A DNA stretch of 64,000 bases, taken from assembly GCA_001940995.1 (NCBI GenBank), contig MSHC01000034.1, positions 62,001 through 126,000 of the forward strand, read 5' to 3'. Positions 34,311 to 42,987 of this stretch are shown here, piece by piece. The notes below the pieces were generated by a model. The model saw nothing but the letters and a program-made list of their open reading frames with translations, was not told the origin of the DNA and did no database searches. Positions within the stretch are counted from its first letter, which is position 1, and each line of letters begins with the position of its first letter. This DNA is from Ruminococcus sp. Phil15. GTDB taxonomy: Bacteria; Bacillota; Clostridia; Oscillospirales; Ruminococcaceae. The translations under genes were made by a program, and so were the position numbers.

Positions 34311-35783
34311 ATGCGTCACAGCGGTGTGCTTATGCATATATCTAGCCTTCCGGGAGAATACGGAATAGGCAAAATGGGAAAGGAGGCATATGCGTTTGTC
34401 GATTGGCTAAAAGAGGCAGGTCAGCATTACTGGCAGATTTTGCCCCTCAGCCCAACAAGCTACGGCGACTCTCCGTACCAGTCGTTTTCGATATTTGCAG
34501 GAAATCCGTACTTTATCGACCTTGAAACGCTCGAAGCCGATGGACTTTTGGAGGCGGACGAGTACAAGAATATAAGCTGGGTAAGGGAAGAGGAGTATGT
34601 GGATTACTCAATTATCTACGAAAACCTCTGGGACGTCTTGAAAATCGCATATAACAGGTTTAAGCCAGACAGCGACTATAAAGAGTTTTATAAAAACAAT
34701 AAGTCGTGGCTGGACGGCTATGGACTGTTTATGGCGCTTAAAGAGGAAAACGGCGGTAAAGCCTGGTATGACTGGAAATGGGATCTTGTAATGTGCAGAG
34801 ATTTTGCCGTAAAGGACGCAAAAGAAAGACTTTCCGAGCAGATTGATTTCTATGTCTTTTTGCAGTATGAATTTTATAAGCAGTGGGCAAAGCTAAAGTC
34901 GTACGCAAACGAAAACGGCATTGAGATTATCGGTGATATTCCGATTTACTGCGCACTCGACAGCGTTGACGTTTGGGAAAATCCATCACTATTTGATCTG
35001 GATGAGGATAAAGCGCCCGTAAATGTCGCAGGCTGTCCTCCCGACGGATATGCACCGCAGGGTCAGCTCTGGGGCAACCCTATCTATGACTGGGAAGAAA
35101 TGAAAAGCCAAGGCTATAAGTGGTGGATTAACCGTATCGCATTTGCATCTAAAATCTATGACGTGGTAAGAATTGACCACTTCAGAGGCTTCGACACGTT
35201 CTATTCAATCCCTGCAAAGGACGAAACCGCAGAAAACGGCGTCTGGGAAAAGGGCTGCGGAATTGATATGTTTAATGCCGTTAAAAAGGAGCTTGGCGAT
35301 GTAAGGATTATTGCCGAGGATTTAGGATTTATTACCGAAAGCGTAAGAAAGCTGCTCGACGACAGCGGCTTCCCTGGTATGAAAATGCTCGAATTTGGCT
35401 TTGCACCCGACGCTAAGAGCGAGTATCTTCCCTGCAACTTCACAAATACGAATTGCGTAGTATATACAAGCACCCATGACAGCGATACCGTCCTCGGCTG
35501 GTATACCGCCTGCGCAGACGACGTAAAGAGCTTCATCAATGAATACATAGGAGCAAAGGACGAAAGCGACGCCGTTTGGAAGTTTATAAAGTGCGCTTGG
35601 CTCACAATAGGCGATACTGCAATAACGCAGATGCAGGAGATTTTAGAGCTTGACAACAACGCAAGAATGAATGTCCCGTCAACCTGTGGACTTAATTGGC
35701 GCTGGAGAATGAAAAAGGGCGCAAATACCGAAAAGCTTGCAAAGAAGCTGTATGATATTACAAAGCTGTCAGGCAGACTTTAA
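34311..35783 (+). CDS. malQ: 4-alpha-glucanotransferase (amylomaltase)
   Basis: A 490-residue GH77 enzyme that disproportionates malto-oligosaccharides, releasing glucose and longer glucans in glycogen or maltodextrin use. SGVLMHISSLPGEYGIGKMG is the N-terminal signature. The catalytic nucleophile Asp lies in VRIDHFRGF, the acid/base Glu in IIAEDLGFI, and the third Asp in STHDSDTVLGW. It ends in the usual TCGLNWRWRM. AAAGGGAGAAG precedes the ATG. It is a single-gene unit with its own promoter, candidate operator and terminator. Confidence 0.97.
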   Translation: MRHSGVLMHISSLPGEYGIGKMGKEAYAFVDWLKEAGQHYWQILPLSPTSYGDSPYQSFSIFAGNPYFIDLETLEADGLLEADEYKNISWVREEEYVDYSIIYENLWDVLKIAYNRFKPDSDYKEFYKNNKSWLDGYGLFMALKEENGGKAWYDWKWDLVMCRDFAVKDAKERLSEQIDFYVFLQYEFYKQWAKLKSYANENGIEIIGDIPIYCALDSVDVWENPSLFDLDEDKAPVNVAGCPPDGYAPQGQLWGNPIYDWEEMKSQGYKWWINRIAFASKIYDVVRIDHFRGFDTFYSIPAKDETAENGVWEKGCGIDMFNAVKKELGDVRIIAEDLGFITESVRKLLDDSGFPGMKMLEFGFAPDAKSEYLPCNFTNTNCVVYTSTHDSDTVLGWYTACADDVKSFINEYIGAKDESDAVWKFIKCAWLTIGDTAITQMQEILELDNNARMNVPSTCGLNWRWRMKKGANTEKLAKKLYDITKLSGRL

Positions 35784-35795
35784 TATTGAATTTAG

Positions 35796-35826
35796 AAAAG
35801 ACGACTGTTTATAGCCGTCTTTTTTG
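35796..35826 (+). terminator. terminator after malQ
   Basis: AAAAGACG (35796-35803) / CGTCTTTT (35816-35823), with inner CT/AG pairs and a T-run. Confidence 0.88.
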
Positions 35827-35827
35827 T

Positions 35828-35856
35828 TTGACTTTGTTTGCATAATATGGTATAAT
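35828..35856 (+). promoter_or_regulatory. sigma-A promoter of lepA
   Basis: TTGACT (35828-35833), 17-bp spacer, extended TGG-TATAAT (35851-35856). The -10 region ATATGGTATAATA is the same as that of rpsB. Confidence 0.88.
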
Positions 35857-35948
35857 ACAATATTATGGGTAATTGTGAATATTTGCCCGAATAGATTTTC
35901 AGAGAGGAGTACGCACTTTCCTTTTGCAGAGGAATGTAGCTACAATAT

Positions 35949-37751
35949 ATGAAACAGGAAAACATAAGAAATTTCTGTATTATTGCCCACATAGACCACG
36001 GTAAGTCAACCCTTGCCGACAGGATTTTAGAGCTTACGTCAACAGTTGCACTCCGTGATATGGAACAGCAGCTTCTCGATAATATGGATATAGAGCGTGA
36101 AAGAGGCATTACAATAAAAGCCCGTGCCGTAAGGCTCAAATACAAAGCGGACAACGGCGAAGACTACGTTTTTAATCTTATAGATACCCCGGGCCACGTT
36201 GACTTCAACTATGAGGTTTCCCGTTCGCTCGCCGCTTGTGAGGGCGCAATTCTCGTTGTCGATGCGTCACAGGGAATTGAAGCTCAGACCCTCGCAAATA
36301 CCTATCTTGCAATCGAACACGACCTTGAGGTAATGCCTGTTATAAATAAGATCGACCTCCCGTCGGCAGACCCGGAAAGAGCCTGCAACGAGATAGAAAA
36401 CATCATCGGCATTCCTGCAATGGACGCACCCCGTGTGTCTGCAAAAGTGGGCACTAATATCAGAGCCGTCCTTGAAAAGGTAATTACCGATGTTCCACCG
36501 CCAAAAGGCGACGAAAACGCACCGCTCCGTGCGCTCATCTTCGACAGCTATTATGACCAGTATAAGGGCGTTATTATATTTGTAAGAGTTAAGGAAGGCT
36601 CTATCAAGGTTGGCGATACTATCAGGCTTATGGCAACGGGCGCAGAATTTCAGACTGTTGAAATAGGCTATATGGGTGCAACAGACCTCGTGCCGATAGG
36701 CGAGCTTAAAGCAGGAGAGGTAGGCTATATCGCCGCATCAATCAAGTATATTGGAGATACTCAGGTAGGCGATACCGTTACAACAGTCGAAAACCCCTGT
36801 TCAGAACCGCTCCCGGGCTATAAAAAAGTAAATCCTATGGTTTATTCCGGTATCTATCCGGCGGACGGCGCAAAGTATCAGGACCTTCGTGACGCACTAG
36901 AAAAGCTTGCACTCAACGATGCGTCGCTTTCCTTTGAGCCTGAAACCTCGATTGCTCTCGGCTTCGGCTTCAGATGTGGATTTTTGGGACTTCTCCACAT
37001 GGAGATTATCCAGGAACGTCTTGAAAGAGAATACAATCTCGACCTCATCACAACCGCTCCGTCTGTTATCTATAAGGTCAATATGACAAGCGGCGAAACG
37101 ATTTATATTGACAACCCTACGAACTACCCCGACCCCGCACTTATCGCATCAGCAGAGGAGCCGATGGTCGAAGCACATATCTTAGCGCCATCCGATTATG
37201 TAGGAAATATTATGGAGCTTTGCCAGCAGAGGAGAGGCTTCTTCAGAGATATGAAATATATCGAAGCAAACCGTGTCGATCTCCATTATGACCTGCCGCT
37301 TAACGAAATAGTCTATGACTTCTTTGATGCGCTTAAATCCCGTACAAAGGGCTATGCGTCATTTGACTATGAGCTTAAAGGCTATCAAAAGAGCAAGCTG
37401 GTAAAGCTCGATATTCTCCTCAACGGCGAAATGGTCGATGCTCTTTCATTTATCGTTCACGCAGACAACGCTTATGCAAGAGGCAGACGTATGGTCGAAA
37501 AGCTAAAGGAGAATATTCCAAGACAAATGTTTGAAGTCCCCGTTCAGGCGGCAATCGGCGGTAAGATTATCGCAAGGGAAACCGTTAAGGCATACCGTAA
37601 GGACGTGCTTGCCAAGTGCTATGGAGGAGACATAACAAGAAAGAAAAAGCTGCTCGAAAAGCAAAAGGAAGGAAAGAAACGTATGCGACAGCTCGGCTCT
37701 GTCGAAGTGCCGCAGGAAGCGTTTATGTCCGTGTTAAAGCTTGACGAGTAA
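35949..37751 (+). CDS. lepA: Elongation factor 4 (LepA)
   Basis: A 600-residue translational GTPase. G1 IDHGKSTL, G3 DTPGHVDF and G4 NKIDLP are seen in the first 135 residues. The LepA-specific C-terminal domain is present ([27 protein letters not shown]... to the end). It is thought to act on stalled or assembling ribosomes. The likely Shine-Dalgarno AGAGGA (35928-35933) is unusually far (15 bases) from the ATG, with the palindrome TGTAGCTACA between. It is followed by a small membrane protein and hemW, as lepA-hemW is in many Firmicutes. Confidence 0.97.
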   Translation: MKQENIRNFCIIAHIDHGKSTLADRILELTSTVALRDMEQQLLDNMDIERERGITIKARAVRLKYKADNGEDYVFNLIDTPGHVDFNYEVSRSLAACEGAILVVDASQGIEAQTLANTYLAIEHDLEVMPVINKIDLPSADPERACNEIENIIGIPAMDAPRVSAKVGTNIRAVLEKVITDVPPPKGDENAPLRALIFDSYYDQYKGVIIFVRVKEGSIKVGDTIRLMATGAEFQTVEIGYMGATDLVPIGELKAGEVGYIAASIKYIGDTQVGDTVTTVENPCSEPLPGYKKVNPMVYSGIYPADGAKYQDLRDALEKLALNDASLSFEPETSIALGFGFRCGFLGLLHMEIIQERLEREYNLDLITTAPSVIYKVNMTSGETIYIDNPTNYPDPALIASAEEPMVEAHILAPSDYVGNIMELCQQRRGFFRDMKYIEANRVDLHYDLPLNEIVYDFFDALKSRTKGYASFDYELKGYQKSKLVKLDILLNGEMVDALSFIVHADNAYARGRRMVEKLKENIPRQMFEVPVQAAIGGKIIARETVKAYRKDVLAKCYGGDITRKKKLLEKQKEGKKRMRQLGSVEVPQEAFMSVLKLDE

Positions 37752-37801
37752 CGATTTTAACGGCATTAGAAAGAGATAAGCCGTAAGAAAGGACAACAAT
37801 A

Positions 37802-38272
37802 ATGAATGATACAGGGCAGTCTGTAAAGAAAGCGCTTCTGTATGGCTTCGCAGGCGCTCTGCTGTTTCCGCTTGTGTATGAGTGCTATGCAAACGTTATG
37901 CAAGGACTTGCAATATTCATAGCGGCGGCAGGATGTGTGTTCGTCGCCGTAAAGCTTTTTCCGTATAAGTGTAAGGACGCACTGCCTGCAATAGCGTTTT
38001 TTATCGTTATAAGCGCAGGGCTTGGCTTATTTCTGGAGATTATGGCGCACGACAGCGTAGTATCCTTTTTAGAGAAAAATTCAAAGTATTTCCACCTGTC
38101 ATTTAAGGAGACGGTGTACTTTGCGGCAAAAATTTTCGTCTGCTATCTTCTGTCCTTCATCGTGTATCTGGGAAAGGTCGGCATAACATCAGCGGCGGCG
38201 AAAATTCGCAGCAACGGCGAAAAAACAGCAGATTATATTGATAACGCATTTGATGATGACAATGAAGAATAA
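37802..38272 (+). CDS. Small multi-pass membrane protein
   Basis: A 156-residue protein with about four predicted membrane segments (near 12-28, 33-52, 60-80 and 105-125) and a charged C-terminal tail ending DNAFDDDNEE. I do not recognise the family. It lies between lepA and hemW and overlaps the hemW start by about 11 bases, so its translation may be coupled to hemW. AAAGGACAAC lies upstream of the ATG. Confidence 0.7.
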   Translation: MNDTGQSVKKALLYGFAGALLFPLVYECYANVMQGLAIFIAAAGCVFVAVKLFPYKCKDALPAIAFFIVISAGLGLFLEIMAHDSVVSFLEKNSKYFHLSFKETVYFAAKIFVCYLLSFIVYLGKVGITSAAAKIRSNGEKTADYIDNAFDDDNEE

Positions 38273-39365
38273 TTTAGGTATCTATATACATATCCCGTTT
38301 TGTGTAAGAAAATGTCCCTATTGCGACTTTTATTCCTGCATATCCGACAGCAGTGTTAAAAGTAAGTATGTAAAATCGCTCATCGAGGATATCTCAAGCT
38401 ATAAAGACCGCAGGCTGTCTGCCGACTCTGTCTATTTCGGCGGCGGTACTCCGACAAGCCTTACGTCAGCACAGCTATGCGGCATACTTGATGCCGTGAA
38501 AGAGAGCTTTTCGCTGTCCGATGATTGCGAAATAACAACGGAAGCTAATCCCTGTACAGTCGATTTTATGTATCTGTGCGAGCTTCGTCAGGCAGGTTTC
38601 AACAGGATATCCTTCGGGGTGCAGTCGGCAGTGGACAGCGAGCTTGTTTCACTCGGCAGACTGCATAGCTATGAGCAAGCGGAAAATGCCGTACTGCAAG
38701 CGCAAAAAGCAGGCTTTGACAATATTTCCTGCGACCTTATGATAGGCGTATTAGGGCAAACAGAAGATACCCTTGCAAATTCAGTGGACAAGCTTTGTTC
38801 TTTGCCGATAACACATATATCGGCATATATGCTCAAGATCGAGGACGGCACGCCGTATGACTGCGAGAGGATAAGGAACAGCATAGTTACAGACGACACA
38901 CAAGCGGAATTCTATCTCTCGGCAGTAAAAAGGCTTTCAGAAAACGGATTTATGCAGTATGAAATATCAAATTTCTGCAAAGACGGCAGAATGTCGAGGC
39001 ATAATATGAAGTATTGGAAGCTTTGTGATTATATCGGATTTGGCCCGTCGGCACATTCCTTTTTCGAGGGCAGACGTTTTTATAATGAGCGTGACATAAA
39101 CGGCTATATCTCAGACAGAAGCTCTGTTTTCAGAATTGAGGATAGTAGCTCAGACGCATTTTGTGAATATACAATGCTGTCACTAAGACTCTCTGAGGGT
39201 ATAAGCAGGGATAGATATGTTTCACTCGGAGGCTCTCAAAAGAAGTTTGACAGCCTGTCGAAAAAGCTTGTTCAAGAGGGTATGGCAAAATCAAACGATG
39301 ACAGGCTTTGCCTTACTCCTAAAGGCTTTCTGCTCTCAAACAGTATCATTCTTGGATTGCTCTGA
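38262..39365 (+). CDS. hemW: HemW-like radical SAM protein
   Basis: About 367 residues of the HemN/HemW family (coproporphyrinogen III oxidase-like, now regarded as heme chaperones). The Fe-S motif is CVRKCPYCDF (CX3CX2CxF), after IYIHIPFC. YFGGGTPT, RISFGVQSAVDSELVSLGR, and the later HNMKYWKLCDYIGFGPSAHS are family signatures. Alternative ATGs at 38238, 38253 and 38256 are in frame; 38262 gives the conserved N-terminus. It overlaps the membrane gene before it. Function as a heme transfer protein rather than an oxidase is an inference from family knowledge. Confidence 0.92.
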   Translation: MKNNLGIYIHIPFCVRKCPYCDFYSCISDSSVKSKYVKSLIEDISSYKDRRLSADSVYFGGGTPTSLTSAQLCGILDAVKESFSLSDDCEITTEANPCTVDFMYLCELRQAGFNRISFGVQSAVDSELVSLGRLHSYEQAENAVLQAQKAGFDNISCDLMIGVLGQTEDTLANSVDKLCSLPITHISAYMLKIEDGTPYDCERIRNSIVTDDTQAEFYLSAVKRLSENGFMQYEISNFCKDGRMSRHNMKYWKLCDYIGFGPSAHSFFEGRRFYNERDINGYISDRSSVFRIEDSSSDAFCEYTMLSLRLSEGISRDRYVSLGGSQKKFDSLSKKLVQEGMAKSNDDRLCLTPKGFLLSNSIILGLL

Positions 39366-39449
39366 CTGTAAATGACTTGTTAAAATGTATAAAATATATA
39401 TGATCCATTTGGTTATTCCTACAATGTTCTCGCTTTGAAAAGCTATTGG

Positions 39450-39478
39450 TTGTAATTTTAAGCTCCAGGTGTTAAAAT
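39450..39478 (+). promoter_or_regulatory. probable sigma-A promoter of the adaptor lipoprotein gene
   Basis: TTGTAA (39450-39455), 17-bp spacer, extended TGT-TAAAAT (39473-39478). Confidence 0.65.
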
Positions 39479-39510
39479 ATATAGTAGTGCTTTTGAAAGG
39501 AAGATTTCCT

Positions 39511-40494
39511 ATGAAGAAAAAACTTTTAAGCGTTATAATGGCAATCTGTCTGTGCAGTATGTCAGCTTGCGGCGGAGAAGATAAAACCGCTGACAGCGCT
39601 GAGATTTATAATGCTTCTGATGTAAAATATGATACATACACTGTTGACATAGGTACGATCAGCGAGGCTTATTATTCAAAAGCTGAATTTGATTACCCGT
39701 ATTCCCAGAATATTTTTATTCAGCAGAGCGGCGTAATTACAAAGATTTATAAAAAGTCTGAGATTACCGAGGGCGATGTTATCTGCGAACTTCTGGTCAG
39801 CGATTTGCAGGAGCAGATAGATGAACAAAAAATAATCTATGATGCCGCTAAGGAAACCTATGAGGATCTTAAAAGCTCAGGCGGCTCCAAAAACGATACA
39901 GAGTATGCCGAGATCAATTACCTCATTGAAAAGAATAAGTACGACGACCTCCTGAAGAAAAAGGATGAAGCAGTTATCTATGCCCCGTTCAGCGGAAATA
40001 TCAGAATTGACGACGAAGCCTGCGCCGCAGGCAACGAGGTCTGGGCGGGTCAGTATCTCTGTACTATCACAGACAAGAACAGGACATATCTCTGCGCATT
40101 TATATACGGCGATAAGCTCAATAACGTAAACTTCGGAAGCTCCGTTTCGATAAAGCAGGGAGCGATAGCCGATTGCAAGGGTAAGGTCGTTGATATAATC
40201 GAGCGTGACGCAGGTCAGGATTATTCCGGCTTTACCTATGTAATAGAGCCTGAGGATGGTGCTGGACTTAAAGACTTTGGCGAAATTGACGTGGTGTTTG
40301 ACGTATATGAGAAGGATAACGTTGTGGTAGTTCCAACAGATGCAGTCAAGAGCGTCGGAGGCAGAACGTATGTGAATCTCCTCATAGACGGCGCAAAAAT
40401 TGAAACCGACGTCGAGCTTGGCATACAGAATGAGAGCGAGGTCGAAATCCTCAGCGGGCTTGAAGGCGGAGAAAAAATTATAATGAACAGATAG
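39511..40494 (+). CDS. HlyD/RND-type adaptor lipoprotein
   Basis: About 327 residues. A signal peptide with lipobox MSAC (Cys about 21) predicts a membrane-anchored outer-face lipoprotein. A short lipoyl-like half (QQSGVITKIYKKSEITEGDVICEL), a coiled-coil hairpin (about 90-145), the second half (DEAVIYAPFSGNIRI) and a beta-barrel/membrane-proximal domain with VVPTDAVKSVGGRTYVNLL follow. Such adaptors usually serve an ABC (MacB-like) or RND pump, but no ATPase or permease is nearby. ATG 39511 follows AAAGGAAG; an upstream in-frame TTG is less likely. The next gene may be its partner. Confidence 0.85.
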   Translation: MKKKLLSVIMAICLCSMSACGGEDKTADSAEIYNASDVKYDTYTVDIGTISEAYYSKAEFDYPYSQNIFIQQSGVITKIYKKSEITEGDVICELLVSDLQEQIDEQKIIYDAAKETYEDLKSSGGSKNDTEYAEINYLIEKNKYDDLLKKKDEAVIYAPFSGNIRIDDEACAAGNEVWAGQYLCTITDKNRTYLCAFIYGDKLNNVNFGSSVSIKQGAIADCKGKVVDIIERDAGQDYSGFTYVIEPEDGAGLKDFGEIDVVFDVYEKDNVVVVPTDAVKSVGGRTYVNLLIDGAKIETDVELGIQNESEVEILSGLEGGEKIIMNR

Positions 40495-40521
40495 TAGATC
40501 AGAAAGGCAGACTTAACTACA

Positions 40522-41355
40522 ATGAAAGATATTTTCAATAATGTTTGGGTTAAAAGGGGCGTAGCGGTATTCAACCTTATCTATACCGCAATGATTACGA
40601 TCCTGACAATTGCAACATTCTTGTATAAACTCGAGATAAATGACGGAGCAGAAGCCGCATTCTTTACCGTCTACTTTATTATAAGCGCACTTTTCCTAGC
40701 GTTTATGCTCTATTCAAAGGATACGATAATAACAAGAATAAACGGAATGCTGCTTTTACCGATAGTGTTCTTCTTAGTGCTATTCAATATGGGAAACGTT
40801 ATTATTTTCGTTCCACCGCTTATTGTCGCAATCATAATGTTCTTCTATTGCAGAGTGCCAGAAAAGCTAAAGGTGCTGCTCGGCACAATATATCTTCTCA
40901 TGTATATAGTAGGTATTTTCGCCTACTTTGTACTCAATATGCTCCTTGGTTCATCTGCCGTTGAAACAAAGCTTGACGCAGAGCTTTCCCCGAACAGCGA
41001 AGTGTATGCAATGTACGATATGGATTATGTACTTTCCATAACTAACGACGCAAACACAATTTCTCCGGACGGCAAAATGAAGTTTTATATCTGCGATGTC
41101 CGTAATAAACAGGACGGACAGGTTATTATATACGTTGAGCCGTATGGCGAGGACAAGCACTTTAATTTCTTTACTCTCAGGCAAAAGGGAATAAAACGTA
41201 AGGTTAAGTTCTATCCGGGAAGAGGTGAAATCCCGGAGGTGTTCTGGACTGATAATAACACGCTTACCTACAAAATGCCGGATAGCACCGAGTATAGAAA
41301 TTCCTATGTCACTCTCCCTAAGAAAAACTACTTCGAGTTTATCGGAGTGTATTAA
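40522..41355 (+). CDS. Membrane protein with extracytoplasmic C-terminal domain
   Basis: A 277-residue protein. About five predicted membrane segments cover residues 12-150. The last 120 residues form a mixed alpha/beta domain with KMKFYICDVRNKQDGQVIIYVEPYG and EVFWTDNNTLTYKMPDSTEY, which reads like a small WD/beta-propeller-type repeat pair. I do not recognise the family. It begins 27 bases after the adaptor lipoprotein and is followed by a terminator, so the two form an operon. AGAAAGGCAG is the likely initiation site. Confidence 0.75.
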   Translation: MKDIFNNVWVKRGVAVFNLIYTAMITILTIATFLYKLEINDGAEAAFFTVYFIISALFLAFMLYSKDTIITRINGMLLLPIVFFLVLFNMGNVIIFVPPLIVAIIMFFYCRVPEKLKVLLGTIYLLMYIVGIFAYFVLNMLLGSSAVETKLDAELSPNSEVYAMYDMDYVLSITNDANTISPDGKMKFYICDVRNKQDGQVIIYVEPYGEDKHFNFFTLRQKGIKRKVKFYPGRGEIPEVFWTDNNTLTYKMPDSTEYRNSYVTLPKKNYFEFIGVY

Positions 41356-41367
41356 TTAAATAATATT

Positions 41368-41396
41368 CAGCCGTCGGATATCTGACGGCTGTTTTT
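41368..41396 (+). terminator. terminator after the adaptor/membrane gene pair
   Basis: Eight-bp stem CAGCCGTC (41368-41375) / GACGGCTG (41384-41391) with a T-run. Confidence 0.9.
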
Positions 41397-41464
41397 CTGC
41401 GTACTTGTTCTATTTGTCCTAAGTCACCGCATAGAAATATACAAAAATCCTGTGGAGGACAGCT

Positions 41465-41665
41465 ATGAACAATATAAAAAACGATACCGATATCACAACA
41501 AGAGATATAGTCCTGCTTAGCTCTATGCTCACTATCGTTCTGTTGATACTTATCGGAATACTCTGTACATTTGACGAAAACGTATGCTATTCTATCTGGA
41601 AGGCAATCTCCGAAAACAGCGTAACCGAAAATTTCTTTAAGCTTTGGAGAAGTCTGATTTGCTGA
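41465..41665 (+). CDS. Small single-pass membrane protein
   Basis: A 66-residue protein with one strong membrane segment (about 17-36, LLSSMLTIVLLILIGILC). TGTGGAGGA lies 6 bases before the ATG, and its stop overlaps the start of the site-2 protease gene, so it is probably translated and coupled. No family recognised. It may be a regulator or substrate of the protease, by position only. Confidence 0.65.
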   Translation: MNNIKNDTDITTRDIVLLSSMLTIVLLILIGILCTFDENVCYSIWKAISENSVTENFFKLWRSLIC

Positions 41666-42228
41666 GCTTTAAAATAAATTCAGTAAGAGTGGAATTTGCC
41701 TTCTCGTTTTTTGTGATAGTCGCCGTCGCATCTCTTGGCTCTCAGTTCAGACTGATGACAACACTGCTTTGCTGTGGCCTTCACGAGCTGGGACACCTCG
41801 CCGCAATGACCTGTTTTGACAGAAAGCCAAACGCCGTCTGCTTCTATGGCGGCGGCATAAAGATTAAAGCCCCTGTCCTTTGCCTAGACAGCAAAAGAGA
41901 AATGACGGTCTATTCTGCCGGCTGTGCAGTGAACCTTACACTGTATTGTATGTCCTGCGTCATCGGAATGGGACATACGACCTTTGCCGTTTCCAATCTG
42001 CTCCTGTGCCTTTTTAACCTTATGCCGTTTGAGCATCTCGACGGAGGCAAAATAACGTCTGTGTTGACAGTAAGCTCTCTGTCATGGTATAATCTATTTA
42101 GAGCAGTAAGAGTTATAGCCTCGCTGGTCCTTGTTCTGGCTGTGCTTAAAGCGTTTTTGACAGGCAGCCTGCATCTTGCAACAATAGCCTGCGTAGTGTA
42201 TCTCCTCGTATCTGAGTATCTTTCGTGA
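41659..42228 (+). CDS. M50/site-2 protease family membrane metalloprotease
   Basis: About 189 residues, hydrophobic. The zinc motif HELGH (residues 42-46) and the third ligand motif NLMPFEHLDGG (about 120-130) identify an intramembrane metalloprotease related to SpoIVFB. It is shorter than SpoIVFB and lacks a CBS domain. The TTG at 41659 is chosen because GGAG lies 9 bases before it; TTG 41644 is possible. Its start overlaps the stop of the small membrane gene. It might activate a mother-cell sigma factor, but SpoIVFA or sigK is not seen here. Confidence 0.85.
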   Translation: MLSFKINSVRVEFAFSFFVIVAVASLGSQFRLMTTLLCCGLHELGHLAAMTCFDRKPNAVCFYGGGIKIKAPVLCLDSKREMTVYSAGCAVNLTLYCMSCVIGMGHTTFAVSNLLLCLFNLMPFEHLDGGKITSVLTVSSLSWYNLFRAVRVIASLVLVLAVLKAFLTGSLHLATIACVVYLLVSEYLS

Positions 42229-42289
42229 CGTTTGTGCATCATGCATAAATTGAAAGCCCGGAAAAATTGTAAAAATGGATTATTAAGTA

Positions 42290-42318
42290 TTGCATTTATT
42301 GGGAAAGTGTGATATAAT
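42290..42318 (+). promoter_or_regulatory. sigma-A promoter of rplS
   Basis: TTGCAT (42290-42295), 17-bp spacer, extended TGA-TATAAT (42313-42318). Confidence 0.87.
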
Positions 42319-42324
42319 GTTTAA

Positions 42325-42470
42325 GCATTTGAATTACCGTCGGCTTGCCGACGAGAGTTAGTGCCTGCCGAAAGGCTGACATTAAAGCGGATAGTCCTCT
42401 GACTTTGTCGGTATACGCTTGACGCCGACGCAAATAAAGTGTATGAATGTCTGAAAATAATAGGAGGTAT
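42325..42470 (+). promoter_or_regulatory. structured leader of rplS, probable L19 leader
   Basis: A 150-base leader with a stable hairpin CGTCGG-CTTG-CCGACG (42338-42353) and a second copy of GCCGACG at 42424-42430, which pairs with GTCGG near 42407-42411 or could pair with the first arm. L19 leaders are a known autoregulatory family in Firmicutes; I could not confirm this one against a model. Confidence 0.6.
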
Positions 42471-42475
42471 TTAAA

Positions 42476-42820
42476 GTGGACGCTTTAAAACTTATTTCAA
42501 ATTCAAGCCTTAAAACTGATGCACCGGTAGTTAACGTAGGTGATACCGTAAAGGTACACGTTAACATCGTTGAAGGTGACAAGTCAAGAGTACAGATTTT
42601 CGAGGGTACCGTTATTGCTAAGAAGCACGGCGGAATCAACGAAACTTTCACAGTTCGTAGAGTAGCTCACGGCTGTGGTATTGAGAGAGTTTTCCCTGTA
42701 CATTCACCTGCAGTTGCAAAGGTTGAGATTGTACGTTCCGGTAAGGTTCGTCGTGCTAAGCTCTACTATCTTAGAGACAGAGTTGGTAAGGCAGCTAAGG
42801 TTAAGGAAGCAATCAGATAG
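42476..42820 (+). CDS. rplS: 50S ribosomal protein L19
   Basis: A 114-residue L19, at the interface of the ribosomal subunits. [30 protein letters not shown]-type segments, [14 protein letters not shown] and [19 protein letters not shown] are the family pattern. GTG start preceded by AGGAGGT. Single-gene unit with its own leader and terminator. Confidence 0.98.
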   Translation: MDALKLISNSSLKTDAPVVNVGDTVKVHVNIVEGDKSRVQIFEGTVIAKKHGGINETFTVRRVAHGCGIERVFPVHSPAVAKVEIVRSGKVRRAKLYYLRDRVGKAAKVKEAIR

Positions 42821-42831
42821 TTTGAAACACG

Positions 42832-42862
42832 GGAACAGTTTGTATAAACTGTTCCTCTTTTT
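42832..42862 (+). terminator. terminator after rplS
   Basis: Ten-bp stem GGAACAGTTT (42832-42841) / AAACTGTTCC (42846-42855) with a GTAT loop, then TCTTTTTT. Confidence 0.95.
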
Positions 42863-42896
42863 TATATATTTAAGATGTATTTCAGCGGTTTGCTAC

Positions 42897-42925
42897 TTGC
42901 AAAAATAAACAAAATTTGATATAAT
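42897..42925 (+). promoter_or_regulatory. sigma-A promoter of the lepB-lepB-rbgA operon
   Basis: TTGCAA (42897-42902), 17-bp spacer, extended TGA-TATAAT (42920-42925). Confidence 0.87.
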
Positions 42926-42954
42926 AAACTGTGTATTGTATGAAAGGAGTGGAT

Positions 42955-42987
42955 TTGCCGCAGTGCAGTCCGACCGTTGAAAAATGA
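42955..42987 (+). CDS. 10-codon leader ORF coupled to the first signal peptidase gene
   Basis: TTG-started frame reading MPQCSPTVEK, then TGA. AAAGGAG (42943-42949) lies 5 bases before the TTG. The stop TGA (42985-42987) overlaps the ATG of lepB (42984-42986) as ATGA. lepB itself has no good ribosome-binding site, so its translation may depend on this short frame. It could instead be chance, with the purine-rich site acting at a distance. Confidence 0.5.
   Translation: MPQCSPTVEK

Noticed and set aside
35928-35949. Start-stop mini-frame ATG-TAG right after AGAGGA ahead of lepA
   Set aside because: The spacing from AGAGGA to this ATG is too short for initiation, and one such hexamer is easily expected by chance.
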